From: Planctomycetota bacterium
GTDB lineage: Bacteria; Planctomycetota; Planctomycetia; JALXBF01
Assembly: GCA_026991575.1 (NCBI GenBank)
Contig: JALXBF010000087.1
Span: 1-61,790, forward strand
DNA: 61,790 bases
Direction of reading: 5' to 3'
Shown: positions 1 through 9,176 of the stretch, piece after piece
Numbering within the stretch: position 1 is the first letter of the stretch
Layout: every line of letters starts with the position of its first letter
The notes under the pieces: model-generated
Databases searched by the model: none
Told to the model about the DNA's origin: nothing
The model's input: only the letters and a program-made list of their open reading frames with translations
Made by a program: the position numbers and the translations under genes

Positions 1-1
1 G

Positions 2-118
2 TGGGAGGCCGAGCTCGAGGAGATTGGGGCTGGCGTCGGCCGGCTGTCGTGGGACCAGTTCCGCCATTACTTCGAAGACACGCACATGGCGTCACGGTCG
101 CGCTCGTACTGCCGAACC
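2..118 (+). pseudogene. Integrase-like N-terminal fragment (partial, cut by window edge)
   Basis: Frame 2 from the left edge reads WEAELEEIGAGVGRLSW, then DQFRHYFEDTHM and RSRSYCRT. The pattern of a WEAEL stretch followed by a short linker and SWDQFRHYFEDTH resembles the start of the SAM-like core-binding domain of tyrosine recombinases common in planctomycetes. Family membership is recalled from pattern, not searched. The reading becomes proline-rich and meaningless after about position 118, where it runs into the xylulokinase gene on the other strand. The start would lie outside the window. It is either the remnant of an integrated element or the product of a misjoined contig end. Confidence 0.4.
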
Positions 119-873
119 ATGCCCGCCCGCCGCAGCCCGCCCCCGCCACCGACCACCGGAACCCCCTCGGGCAGCCCCAGCTCCTGCGCAGCCTTCCTGG
201 TCAGCGTCCCGGTGACGTCCTCCGATTCGTAACACTTCGGCAGCAGCGAAGCGTCGAGCTGCAGCTTATCCAGAAGCGGCTGGCACCAGCGTCGGTTGAC
301 CACGTCGAGCAGCAGCGTGCCGGATGCGTCGCTGACCTCGGTAGCATACTCACCGGTCATCCGGTAGCGAATGTAGTCTTTCGGCAGCAGCACCTTGCGT
401 ACACGATCGAACAGTCGTGGCTGGTGCTTGCGCAGCCAGAGGATCTTCGGTGCGGTAAAGCCGGTATGGGCCGGGTTAGCGACCAGCTTGATCAGTTCAT
501 GGCGTCCGCCAACAGCCTCCTCGATCTCGACGCACTCCTCGGCCGTCCGCTGATCGTTCCAGAGGATGGCCCGACAGACAACCTTGCCCGTGCGGCTCAG
601 GAACACGGAGCCGTGCATCTGGCCGCTCAGCCCGATGCCCGCCACCGGACCGTACTTCTTCAGCGCGCCGGCGCGGCGGGCAGCATTGACCGCCGACCGC
701 ACGGCTTTTACGGTTGCCTGCCACCATTCCTCCGGTTCCTGCTCCGACCAGCCGGGCTTGGGATGGAGACTTGTGTGGGGGGCCGTGCCCGCTCCAACGA
801 TTTTGCCTTCTACGGTGCAGAGCAGCGCGCGGGTGCCTGACGTTCCGATGTCGATGCCAAGATACAACGCCAT
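119..873 (-). pseudogene. xylB: Xylulokinase, 3'-truncated and frameshifted
   Basis: FGGY-family sugar kinase that would phosphorylate D-xylulose. The N-terminus is typical: YLGIDIGTSGTRALL (ATP phosphate loop), then GLSGQMHGSV and LWNDQRT of the substrate-binding region, and DYIRYRMTGEYATEVSDASG. About 250 residues are present, whereas the family is usually near 500. Homology breaks at about 138-141. The expected GGGDQAA nucleotide-binding stretch reads GGGGLRR there, but a one-frame shift restores GCT GCG GCG (Ala-Ala-Ala), as if about four bases of the Asp-Gln codons were missing. The reading then hits the integrase-like fragment and the C-terminal ATPase half is absent. The start codon at 873 fits the family N-terminus. 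Confidence 0.75.
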
Positions 874-1320
874 GACTCGCCTCTGCTAAGCGGTCATCCG
901 GTCTGCTGAAGCGGAGACCTCACACCCCGCGGACCACCGCACGACGCGGCCACCGCTCGTCGCCCCCCGCCGGGCTACTTCTTTATCCTTATGCTCTCGC
1001 CGTGTGCGTTTCAAATCAGGTGCCCGGCCCAGTGCGCCTCGAAGCGCACTGGCGGTGCGTTGCCACGGCCAGCCACGGCGTAGACGGAGCGCGGTCTGGT
1101 CCCGACCGCGTGTCCTTTGCCAGTCTGCCGACAGTTTGGTAGAAGGGCCTCCCGGGGGAAGCGGTGACGAGCGGGCCTGACGGACGGCTGCTCGAGGATG
1201 GGGGGCTGCCATGAGCCCGCCTGGGCGACCGTGTGAGCGGGCCAGCGCACGGCTAACCGGGAGGCAGGACGGCGGGAGAAACAGGAGGGCACCGCTGAAT
1301 GCTGCTGGCCAGAGACGCAG
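874..1320. other. Intergenic region between xylB and tex
   Basis: No convincing gene was found in this 447-base stretch; the open frames are low-complexity shadows. It holds the upstream region of xylB, whose promoter I could not define, and a GC-rich hairpin at 1029-1052 downstream of tex. Confidence 0.6.
1029..1052 (-). terminator. Hairpin downstream of tex
   Basis: A perfect 9-bp stem (CCAGTGCGC pairing with GCGCACTGG) encloses a six-base loop, about 270 bases beyond the tex stop. There is no T-run on either side, so a terminator role is only a guess. Confidence 0.3.
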
Positions 1321-3897
1321 CTATTCCTGCGAGTGGAGCTTCTCCCACAGTGCCTTCAGCTCACTGAAGCTGCGCAGCGGCTCCTTGCCAGTGAGTGCTT
1401 CCTCGGTAAGCTCGATCGGCTGTTGCGGCTTGCTTTTGCGCTGGCGGCGCGGCCGAGCGGTTGCCGCCTTCTGCTGTCGTTGTCGGGACCGTTCGGTTCG
1501 CGAACCCTCGTCTGCGCCACCGGTCACGGTGGCCTGGGCGGTGGCAGCGGCCACCGCGGTCGCCTCGACCGGCTCAGCCGGCTGCTGCTCTGCGGCGGCG
1601 GGGCGACGAGGCGGACGCCCCGGGCGCGATGAGCGGCCCGAGCCGGGTGCGGCGGCGGCTGCGCGGCGGGGTCTGCTACGGCCGGCATGCGGTCGCGCTG
1701 CCTGACGCCGCTGGAGCTCCTCCGGTGGCACCATGGACAACGACAGCCGACCGCGTTCCAGATCCACTTCCACGACCCAGACGCGCACCAGCTGGCCCGG
1801 GAAAACCAACTCACGCGCATCCTGCACGTACTCGGTCGTCATCCGGCTGACATGCACCAGCCCGGCCACCCGCACGCCGACATCGACAAACGCGCCGAAG
1901 TCCACCACGTTACGGACCACGCCGTCCAGTTCCATTCCCGGCGAGAGCGTCTCCAGCTTGATCGGCGTCCGGTGGAATACCGGAGCGGGCCGCTTCGCCC
2001 GCGGATCATCATGGGGCTGTTTCAGGTCACGGATCACGCTGCGAAGTACCGTCGTGCTGACCTGCAGCTCATCAGCAATGTGCTCCAGCCGCATGCGGCT
2101 CAGCAGATCGTCAATCCGCGTGGTGACAGCTGGACCAAGCGGTTCGCCTGGATCGACACCTGCCAGCTCCAGCAGTCGCTGGGCCGCGTCATACTGCTCT
2201 GGATGGATCGGCGTGGCATCCAGCGGGCTTTCACCGTCCGGGATCCTCAAGAAACCGGCGCACTCGATGAACCGCCGTTCATCCACGGCGTCGACCAGCA
2301 GCAGTTGGCGCCGGCTGCGGAACGCACCGTGTTTGTTCCGCCACTGCACGATCTGGCGTGCCACGCTGTCGTTCAGGCCAGGCACATAGCGAAGCAGCCA
2401 GCGCGACGCCTGATTGACGTTCACACCCACCTCACTGACGCACGACTGGACCACCTCTCTGAGGTAGTCGGCCACTTTCCAAAGCCTAAAGTCGTTCGGA
2501 TCCAACCCGTCGCACAGCTCACGGGGCACCATCTTGACGAGCTCACCGAGCGGATCGATGACCCGCCGACCGATCGAAACGGCGCTGCGAAAGACGGGCT
2601 CTTTGTCCGGGAATTCTTCTCGACCGATGGGGCCCTCGGCATAACTGTCCGCGCCCGCTTCGCTGACGACCGTGTACTTTAGCCCCGGAGCGCCGCCGGC
2701 GATGATCTCAGCAATCAGCTCCTGTGTCTCCGCGCTGCCTGTACCGTCGCCGATGACCGCCAGCGTCAGCTGGTGCTCCTTGATGAACTCGATAAGCTTT
2801 GCCTTTGCCTCGTCGCGCTGGTTCAGCGGCTCATGCGGGTAGACAAGCAGGAAGTCCATCGGATTGCCTTTCTCGTCCAGCGCGACGCACTTGCAGCCGG
2901 TGCGGTAGCCAGGATCAATCGCCAGGATCCGCTCGCCCTGGACACCGCGACGCAGCAAGATCTCTCGAAGCTGTCGGCCGACCAGACACAGCGCGTGCTC
3001 CTCGGCCCGATCGGTCAGCTCCTGCCTGACCTGCTTCGCAACGGCAGGGAGGATCCAGTCCTTGATCGCACCAGCAAACCACTGCCGCAACCTCTCCGCG
3101 TGCCGATGCTCGGCAGGCAGCCCGACAGCGTTCCACACTGCGGGTACCGCCGCGTCGACGTCGATAGTCAGTTGGACGCGTAGCGCCTTCTTGCGCTCAC
3201 CCCGATTGATCTGGAACACGTCATACGGGGCAGCTTCTGCAACGCGCACCGCGTACTGTCGGTACTCGCTGTAGACGCGGGCAAGGCCACTGCGCTGGGT
3301 GCAGAGCCGGCTGCGTAGTTCGCCGCGCTCCCAGACGTAGCGCCGCACGGCAGCGCGGGCATCGGCGTTGCGGGCGACGCGGTGGCCGATCAGCTGGCCC
3401 ACAGCGGCCAGCACGGCCTCAACGCTCTCCAGCTCCGCGTCGGGCTTGACGTATTTTTGCGCCGCCTGCTCCAGGTCAGCTGCCTCCTCGGCGTCGTTCC
3501 AGATAGCGTCGGCTAGTTCTCCGAGGCCGGCAGCAAGCAACCGTTCGATGCGTGGGTCGCGGCGCGTCCGGTACGGCAGGTACAAATCCAGAACGTAATG
3601 CGGGTCGTCGGCTGCAAGGATCCGCTCCCGCAGCTCCTCGCTCAGCACACCCCGCGCCTCTAACGACTTCAGCACCGTTGCCTTCGTCTTCGCCAGGGCA
3701 CGGGCCTTCTCGGCCGCTCGCCGCAGTCGCCGGATTTGCTCTTCGTCCAGCCCGCCAGTTTGCTCGCGGCGGTAGCGCGCAATGAACGGCACAGCGTAGC
3801 CTTCATCCAACAGCGCCAGCGTACGCTGCACCTGTTCGATGCCCAGACCTAACCCTCGGGAAATACGCTCTACGTCGCCACTGGCAAGCGGTTGCAT
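1321..3897 (-). CDS. tex: Tex family RNA-binding transcription accessory protein
   Basis: An 858-residue Tex protein, a nucleic-acid-binding factor linked to transcription and RNA metabolism. The helical N-terminal region has the family signature around FIARYRREQTGGLDEEQI (about 38-55). A YqgF/RNase H-like domain follows from about 322 (RILAIDPGYRTG), then helix-hairpin-helix segments near 490-560 (VGVNVNQASRWLLRYVPGLN), and an S1 domain at about 650-722 (GVVRNVVDFGAFVDVGV). After S1 comes a tail of about 135 residues rich in Arg, Ala, Pro and Gln, longer than in most Tex proteins, ending in a short acidic and hydrophobic segment. The tail may add RNA-binding charge. The start is the first Met of the conserved N-terminus. 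It has no close operon partner. Confidence 0.96.
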   Translation of the reverse strand: MQPLASGDVERISRGLGLGIEQVQRTLALLDEGYAVPFIARYRREQTGGLDEEQIRRLRRAAEKARALAKTKATVLKSLEARGVLSEELRERILAADDPHYVLDLYLPYRTRRDPRIERLLAAGLGELADAIWNDAEEAADLEQAAQKYVKPDAELESVEAVLAAVGQLIGHRVARNADARAAVRRYVWERGELRSRLCTQRSGLARVYSEYRQYAVRVAEAAPYDVFQINRGERKKALRVQLTIDVDAAVPAVWNAVGLPAEHRHAERLRQWFAGAIKDWILPAVAKQVRQELTDRAEEHALCLVGRQLREILLRRGVQGERILAIDPGYRTGCKCVALDEKGNPMDFLLVYPHEPLNQRDEAKAKLIEFIKEHQLTLAVIGDGTGSAETQELIAEIIAGGAPGLKYTVVSEAGADSYAEGPIGREEFPDKEPVFRSAVSIGRRVIDPLGELVKMVPRELCDGLDPNDFRLWKVADYLREVVQSCVSEVGVNVNQASRWLLRYVPGLNDSVARQIVQWRNKHGAFRSRRQLLLVDAVDERRFIECAGFLRIPDGESPLDATPIHPEQYDAAQRLLELAGVDPGEPLGPAVTTRIDDLLSRMRLEHIADELQVSTTVLRSVIRDLKQPHDDPRAKRPAPVFHRTPIKLETLSPGMELDGVVRNVVDFGAFVDVGVRVAGLVHVSRMTTEYVQDARELVFPGQLVRVWVVEVDLERGRLSLSMVPPEELQRRQAARPHAGRSRPRRAAAAAPGSGRSSRPGRPPRRPAAAEQQPAEPVEATAVAAATAQATVTGGADEGSRTERSRQRQQKAATARPRRQRKSKPQQPIELTEEALTGKEPLRSFSELKALWEKLHSQE

Positions 3898-4109
3898 CGA
3901 AGAACTGTACCTCGATCGTCGATGGCTGGAATAACCCCACTTGGACTCGGGCAGCCTCGCAGCAAAAAGGCGGGTAGGGGTAATTTAGCGCTGCGACCGA
4001 CCAATTGTCAAGCGCAGCCGCAGCGCGCCCCCGGGAGCAGATGCCCACTGCTGGGCGGCCAAGCCGCCGTCGGGCCCGGGTTTTCCGCGCGACCAGATCC
4101 GCTGGCAGA

Positions 4110-5216
4110 TCACATCAACGCGGCCAGCGCACCACAAATGGTATCGACCATCGCACGCCGCGCATTGTAGCCCATCAGGCCGATCCGCCAGAGCTTGTCC
4201 TTCAGCTCACCAAGACCAGCGCCGACTTCGATGTTGAACTGCTCCAAGAGCGCCCGCCGCACCGCTCCGGCATCCACGCCTTCAGGCGGCAACACTGCAG
4301 TGAGCATCGGCAGCCGATAGCCCTCGGCCGCAAACAACCTGCAGCCCATCTCCTGAAGCCGCTGTTGCAGCAACTGGCCAACCTCGCGGTGCCGCTGCCA
4401 GCGAGCCTCGAGCCCTTCGGCGAAAATCAGCTCCAGCGCAGCCTGCAGGCCGTAATACAGCGTCGAACACGCGGTGTGGTGGTAGATCCGCTTCTCACCC
4501 CAATAGTCCAACAGCACGTCGATTCCCAGATAGAAACTGGACGGCGGACTCTTGCGCCGCCGTACCACATCGAGCGCCTTGGCACTGAACGTCACCGGCG
4601 CCAGGCCAGAGACCATGCCGATGCACTTCTGACTGCAGCTATACGCCAGGTCAATGTGCCAGCCGTCCACCTCCACCGGCGCACCACCCAACGACGTGAC
4701 ACAATCGACCATGAACAACGCCTCAGTGCCGGAGACCGCTTCCCCGATCTCCTCCAGCGGCTGCAGCACGCCGGTCGATGTCTCAGCGTGCACCACCGCC
4801 ACCACCCTGGCATCCGGATGAGCCTTAAGCGCATCGATCATCTTGCCTGGGTCCAGCGGCTGACCCGGCTCGTACGCGACCTCAACAACCTCCGCGCCCA
4901 GCCGCGCGGCCACCTGGCAAATACGGCGACCGAAGTAGCCACCAACACCAACCAGCACCTTGCTGCCCGGCTCAACAACGTTAACCAGGCAGGTCTCCAT
5001 GCCGGAGCTGCCCGTTCCGGAGATCGCCAGCGTAGCGTCGCTACTGGTGCGGAACAGGCGCTTCAGGCCAGCCCGGATCGAATCCAGCGTGGCCAGGAAC
5101 TCTGGATCCAGATGTCCCTGGACCGGGGTCGCCAACGCCTGCAGCACCCTGGGGTCGACATTCGCTGGGCCGGGACCGAGCAGCAAGCGTGGGGTTGCCG
5201 TGACGACTTGAGCCAT
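4110..5216 (-). CDS. Alanine-glyoxylate / serine-pyruvate aminotransferase family protein
   Basis: PLP-dependent class V aminotransferase of the AGXT/PucG type, 368 residues, probably cytoplasmic, transferring an amino group from alanine or serine to glyoxylate or pyruvate. The N-terminus has LLLGPGPANVDPRVL and GHLDPEF. SGTGSSGME (about 67-75) binds the PLP phosphate, MVDCVTSLGGAPV supplies the cofactor Asp, and SCSQKCIG carries the predicted Schiff-base Lys197. The C-terminal GAGLGELKDKLWRIGLMG is typical of the family. A longer reading begins at 5249, but the ATG at 5216 is preceded by a GGAG-type ribosome site and begins at the family N-terminus. The exact substrate cannot be told from sequence. 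Confidence 0.92.
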   Translation of the reverse strand: MAQVVTATPRLLLGPGPANVDPRVLQALATPVQGHLDPEFLATLDSIRAGLKRLFRTSSDATLAISGTGSSGMETCLVNVVEPGSKVLVGVGGYFGRRICQVAARLGAEVVEVAYEPGQPLDPGKMIDALKAHPDARVVAVVHAETSTGVLQPLEEIGEAVSGTEALFMVDCVTSLGGAPVEVDGWHIDLAYSCSQKCIGMVSGLAPVTFSAKALDVVRRRKSPPSSFYLGIDVLLDYWGEKRIYHHTACSTLYYGLQAALELIFAEGLEARWQRHREVGQLLQQRLQEMGCRLFAAEGYRLPMLTAVLPPEGVDAGAVRRALLEQFNIEVGAGLGELKDKLWRIGLMGYNARRAMVDTICGALAALM

Positions 5217-5829
5217 CGGTTCATCTCCTGCCGTTTTCGCATACGCCAACAGAGCAATGGTAAGCGCTGCGGGAAGGAGTTTCGAGGGGCAGCAGCAACG
5301 CGTGCAGCTCGATGCGACGCCAACCGGTCAAACGTCGCCGGCTCAGCCGAGCTTGCTTCCGCTTGCCCGCACCGGCGACCAGACGTACGCAGTGGCCCCT
5401 CTGCGGCCTCGCCTGGCAGAAACGGCTGCTTACGCGCGACGGCGCGGGACAACTCGGAGATCGAGGCCGCTTCGACACCGTCCGCGCTCAGGGAACGGTC
5501 CAGGGCCGTGGTCACTCGGGGAAGACATCGCTCGATCGTCGACGCGTGGCCAAAGTGCGACCGTAGCCACCTCCGTGTCGAATGACCGCTCGACACGGTC
5601 GGTGCGAGTGCCCGCTTAAGGGGCGACGCGCTGTCTCCTGACCGCGCTGCGCCGTTAAGGTCGAGGTCGCGGGTACCGGCCAGCCTCCGGCCGGCCGGAG
5701 CGACTCGCCGTGCCGCGGGCCCGGTCCCAGCGCATCCGGCTGGTGCCGGTTCGCCACAGACTGTTCCCGTCGTCGTGCCGTGGCACGGTCCGCCGGTTGC
5801 GCACCAGGCGCGCGGCAGGCCTGGGGCAG
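5217..5829. other. Intergenic region upstream of the aminotransferase
   Basis: About 610 bases with no supported gene. The open frames are arginine/proline-rich shadows without recognisable motifs. It contains a 16-base palindrome, CTCCGGCCGGCCGGAG, near 5686, which is not remarkable in such GC-rich DNA. No tRNA-like sequence was seen. Confidence 0.55.
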
Positions 5830-6690
5830 CTAGGCGATCTGGACTAGATGCGACTGGAGGACGTCCATCGTGGCTTTCGAGCCCAGCGGAATCAGGCACC
5901 CGTAGGCGGGTTGTCCGGAAGCATCAACAACCAATCGAAACCCATCGATAACCGCATAGCCTTCCGGACAGGCAATGTGCCCGGTCACAGCCAGGTGACA
6001 TCCCAATCTTTCTAAGAATCGCTCTCCCCAGGCGCGACTGGTGCGCCGCCCCCACAGCATCCGATACAGGGGAGATCCGTACACGAGCAGATCTTCGCTG
6101 AGCTGGTCGCGGTCGAAAACGGCATACTCGAAGCCATCGCGGATGACGGCGTCGGCCGGCAGGCTGTGGCAGACGAAGACGCCATTCTCCGTGCGCAGCG
6201 CGACCGGCAAGGCAGCAAACAGCAGGCGGTAGGCCCGGTGGATCTCATCGGCTCGGCTGCCGTAGGCATGCTCCAGCCCGGCGCGGAACGCGACGTCCTG
6301 AGATTCGCCGTTTTTCAGGATCCGCGTCTGACGCAGCTCGGCAACCTCATGATTGCCGGGAATGTAGTGGACCCTTTCCGGATACTGGCACTTCAGCGCA
6401 GCGATCAGGTCAACGAGCTGGTGTGAGATGCAACCGTCGTTGGGGTAGCGGAACGGCCCGTGGACGACTTCCTGGAAAACGACATGTCGTTGGCGGTGGG
6501 CGGTGAGATCGGCAAGGCGAAGGACGGTCCGGAAGTTGCGGACGTTTCCGTGCAGATCACCTACCACGAAAAGCTCGGTGGCACCGGCCGCAACGGAAAG
6601 GTCTACGATCAGGCCGTTGCGGCCCGGTTGCTGCCGGAAGTAGTCGGCTGCTTTCAGCACGGTGCGGAGGATCAGGTCGGGGTCTGCCAT
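5830..6690 (-). CDS. Calcineurin-like metallophosphoesterase
   Basis: A 286-residue protein of the Ser/Thr phosphatase-like metallophosphoesterase fold. Visible metal-site motifs are VVGDLHGN (about 42-49), IPGNHE, VCHS and AVTGHI. The second canonical motif, GDxxDRG, is not present at the expected place, which reads VVFQEVVHGP, so one metal ligand position is altered or supplied differently. There is no signal peptide, so it is probably cytoplasmic. It lies upstream of no obvious partner on the same strand. Substrate is unknown; nucleotide or phosphoprotein hydrolysis are both possible. Confidence 0.85.
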   Translation of the reverse strand: MADPDLILRTVLKAADYFRQQPGRNGLIVDLSVAAGATELFVVGDLHGNVRNFRTVLRLADLTAHRQRHVVFQEVVHGPFRYPNDGCISHQLVDLIAALKCQYPERVHYIPGNHEVAELRQTRILKNGESQDVAFRAGLEHAYGSRADEIHRAYRLLFAALPVALRTENGVFVCHSLPADAVIRDGFEYAVFDRDQLSEDLLVYGSPLYRMLWGRRTSRAWGERFLERLGCHLAVTGHIACPEGYAVIDGFRLVVDASGQPAYGCLIPLGSKATMDVLQSHLVQIA

Positions 6691-6936
6691 CGGGGCTGCT
6701 GCCGTCTGCTGGGCTCACCGCGACGCGGCCGGCGGTGCGCGGCGCGATCGGGGCCGTCAGTGCCGGTGCTGACTGAGCCGGAGGCGGCAACGGGCACTGC
6801 GGCGGCTGCTGGCCGCGCATCGAAGAGCGGCGGAGCCTCAACCAGATGGTGGCACCAACGGTCGAGGCAGCTAGTTTCGGGCCGGTCCGCAGTTTGCCCG
6901 GTTCGCGGTCGGGAGCAAGCCCGATGCGGCTCGCGT

Positions 6937-7374
6937 CTACGGAACGGTGTGCTCGGCAGGTGCCGCAGGCGCGGTTCCGGTGAGCTTCTGGTCGATTCTG
7001 TCCAAAATCACAATCGAGCGGGCCTTGTCGCCGAACAGCCCAACGCGTACTTTGACGACCGTGGCCATCGGCCTTGCCTCCAGGCGAATGACGACCTTCT
7101 TTCCGTCGGCCGTGCGGCTCTCGAGCCTTCCTCCCAGATCATCTACCGACTGGCTGATGACCGGCATGCCAAGCTCGCGGACCGATTCGACCACGGCGGG
7201 CCAGCATTGACCGACCGAGACCGGGTAGCTTTTCTCGAGCTCGCCGTTCATGTAAGCATAGCCCGCGGCCCCGGCAGCACCCGCGCCGACGACCATCAGC
7301 GCCGTGCAGCCTGTGCCGGCCAGGCACACGGTGAGGAGTGCAAGCATTCGCAGCCAAGGACGGTGTGGCAACAT
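6937..7374 (-). CDS. DUF3568-like lipoprotein
   Basis: A 145-residue exported protein. The N-terminus has a charged start, a hydrophobic core and a lipobox ending LAGTGC, so it should be lipid-anchored. A Gly/Ala-rich segment (VVGAGAAGAAGYAYMNGE) follows, then the ESVRELG and RTADGKKVVIRLEA region seen in DUF3568-type proteins. Function is unknown. The reading extends upstream to 7629, but the ATG at 7374 is preceded by GGAGAG and begins a proper signal peptide. It sits 67 bases after the HEAT-repeat lipoprotein and is probably co-transcribed with it. Confidence 0.82.
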   Translation of the reverse strand: MLPHRPWLRMLALLTVCLAGTGCTALMVVGAGAAGAAGYAYMNGELEKSYPVSVGQCWPAVVESVRELGMPVISQSVDDLGGRLESRTADGKKVVIRLEARPMATVVKVRVGLFGDKARSIVILDRIDQKLTGTAPAAPAEHTVP

Positions 7375-7441
7375 CGGGCTCTCCGTGAATAGTGCCTCGC
7401 AGGATGAGAGCGCGGTTTGCGGGCCGCAACGGCCGCCGCGC

Positions 7442-8173
7442 TCAGAACAGCCACCGCCGCCAGCCTCGCCGGCGCGTCTCCGTGAAGCTGGCCTGTTCAA
7501 TCGCGCTTTGCCACTGGTCCATATCAAAGCCGTGGTCCTCGCCCACCAGATTGGCGAGTGCCTCGCGGGCACGGTATCGGATCGCCACGTCCGGGTCGGC
7601 CAGGTGGGCGTATAGGGCCTGGGCCGCACGCCGCGAGGGGATCTTGCCGAGCGATCGAGCTGCTGCCAGACGGACGTCTATGCTGGCGTCGTTCTGCAGC
7701 CGGTCGATGAGCACTTCGAGGACGCGCTCATCGTGCCAGCGCGCAAGCTGCTCGCATGCGGCCTGTCGGACCAGCGGGTCTGGGTCGTCGGCGGCGCGGA
7801 GCAGCGGGTCGAGCACGCGCGGGTCGTCCAGGGCACCGAGCAGCATCACGACATTGGCTCGCTCGATGGCCTCCGGCTCGCGCAGGCCCGTGTCCGCGAC
7901 GCTCTGCAGCACGTCATCCGGAATCCGCTTTTCGGGGAAATGGTCCGGATCGAGCAGGAAGCGGTAGGCCGAGAGGCGTTCGGCAGGATCGACACTGTCG
8001 CGCAGCGTGGCCAACGCGTCGGCGACGCTGTCCACACGCGGCGGCCGCGCCACCAGCGCCCGAATGCTCGTGCAGCCGCAGAGGACAAGCCAGCAGAGCA
8101 ACCACAGCAGCGTGACTGCCCGACCGGCCCGCCAAACTTGCCCGTCCGTGCCGACGTAACTCACAGCAGGCAC
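7442..8173 (-). CDS. HEAT-repeat lipoprotein
   Basis: A 243-residue protein with a hydrophobic N-terminal segment and lipobox-like LVLCGC near residue 33, then tandem HEAT/PBS-lyase-type helical repeats from about residue 90 to 215. Repeat cores visible include [50 protein letters not shown] and [15 protein letters not shown]. Such repeats form a curved scaffold for protein contacts, and no enzyme motif is present. The likely start is GTG at 8173, which leaves a long n-region; an internal GTG at 8164 is also possible. It is divergent from the GT2 glycosyltransferase. Confidence 0.85.
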   Translation of the reverse strand: MPAVSYVGTDGQVWRAGRAVTLLWLLCWLVLCGCTSIRALVARPPRVDSVADALATLRDSVDPAERLSAYRFLLDPDHFPEKRIPDDVLQSVADTGLREPEAIERANVVMLLGALDDPRVLDPLLRAADDPDPLVRQAACEQLARWHDERVLEVLIDRLQNDASIDVRLAAARSLGKIPSRRAAQALYAHLADPDVAIRYRAREALANLVGEDHGFDMDQWQSAIEQASFTETRRRGWRRWLF

Positions 8174-8273
8174 CTTGTGCGCCTCGACCGTCCATGAATC
8201 CCACCACGGGTGGCCTTCGCCGCGGCGTCACCGTAGCAAAACACCAATCGCGTGCCAAGACAGGCCAGTGCCG

Positions 8274-9176
8274 ATGGACACAGCAGAAGACTCCGCCCGG
8301 AAAGAACTCCTGGAACAGACCGGTCCGGAGCAGTCCGAGCCCACTGGGCCCACGTTGCTGGAACAGATCATCAGCGGGCCCAGGAGCCTGCCACCCCGCA
8401 AGTGCAAGGTGCTCGTGGTGATGCCCGCCTACAACGCGGAAAAGACGTTGGAAGCGACCCTGCGCGAGATCCCGCCCGGCAGCGTCGACGACATTCTCCT
8501 CGTCGATGACGCGTCGCGCGACGGGACAGTCCAGAAAGCACGGCAACTTGGTCTCAGGGTGATCGTCCATCCCGAGAACCGTGGCTACGGTGGCAACCAG
8601 AAGACCTGCTACCAAGAAGCACTCAACAGCGACGCAGACATCATCGTCATGGTCCACCCGGACCATCAGTACGATGCTCGCGTCCTGCCACACCTAGTCG
8701 CGTTCATCGAACTGGGCATCTGCGACGTGATGCTTGGTTCCCGCATCCGTACGCGAAAGGAAGCGCTTGAGGGCGGCATGCCGCTGTACAAGTACCTCGC
8801 CAACCGGCTGCTGACCGTGTTCGAGAACGTGCTGCTCGGGCAGAACCTTGGCGATGCCCATACCGGACTGCGCGCCTACCGGCGTGAGGTGCTGGAGACG
8901 ATCCCGTTCGAAAACAACTCGGACGATTTCGTCTTCGACAGCCAGTTCCTCGTGCAGTGCGTTCACTTCGGTTTCAAGGTGGGTGACGTCCCGGTGCCGG
9001 CCCGTTACTTTGCCGAGGCGTCCAGCATCAACTTCTGGCGTAGCGTCAAATACGGGCTCGGCACCATCTGGGTGGTGTTCCAGTACTGGCTGAATTACCT
9101 GGGCATCTGGCGGTTTCCCCACCTGTTCCAACGCCGGCAGCCGGCAGGGCGTGACAGCTCGGACTCTGGCTCATGA
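8274..9176 (+). CDS. Family 2 glycosyltransferase (dolichyl-phosphate mannose synthase-like)
   Basis: A 300-residue inverting GT2 enzyme expected to move a sugar from a nucleotide donor to a lipid phosphate at the membrane face. The GT-A fold is clear: [19 protein letters not shown] (about 45-63), [30 protein letters not shown], and HPDHQYD (about 128-134), which stands where relatives have DxD. The GSRI and [13 protein letters not shown]...[14 protein letters not shown] stretches match polyprenyl-phosphate glycosyltransferases. No C-terminal membrane helices are evident. The start at 8274 removes an Arg/His-rich upstream extension, though its ribosome site is weak. The stop overlaps the next start by four bases (ATGA), so the two are translationally coupled. 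Confidence 0.9.
   Translation: MDTAEDSARKELLEQTGPEQSEPTGPTLLEQIISGPRSLPPRKCKVLVVMPAYNAEKTLEATLREIPPGSVDDILLVDDASRDGTVQKARQLGLRVIVHPENRGYGGNQKTCYQEALNSDADIIVMVHPDHQYDARVLPHLVAFIELGICDVMLGSRIRTRKEALEGGMPLYKYLANRLLTVFENVLLGQNLGDAHTGLRAYRREVLETIPFENNSDDFVFDSQFLVQCVHFGFKVGDVPVPARYFAEASSINFWRSVKYGLGTIWVVFQYWLNYLGIWRFPHLFQRRQPAGRDSSDSGS

Noticed and set aside
886-1212. Open frame between xylB and tex
   Set aside because: Arg-rich, no conserved motif, typical GC-rich shadow.
5684-5703. Palindrome CTCCGGCCGGCCGGAG
   Set aside because: Pure GC palindromes of this length are likely by chance in GC-rich DNA.
5063-5899. 278-residue minus-strand frame overlapping the aminotransferase start
   Set aside because: Arg/Pro/Ala-rich translation without motifs, out of frame with a clear gene.
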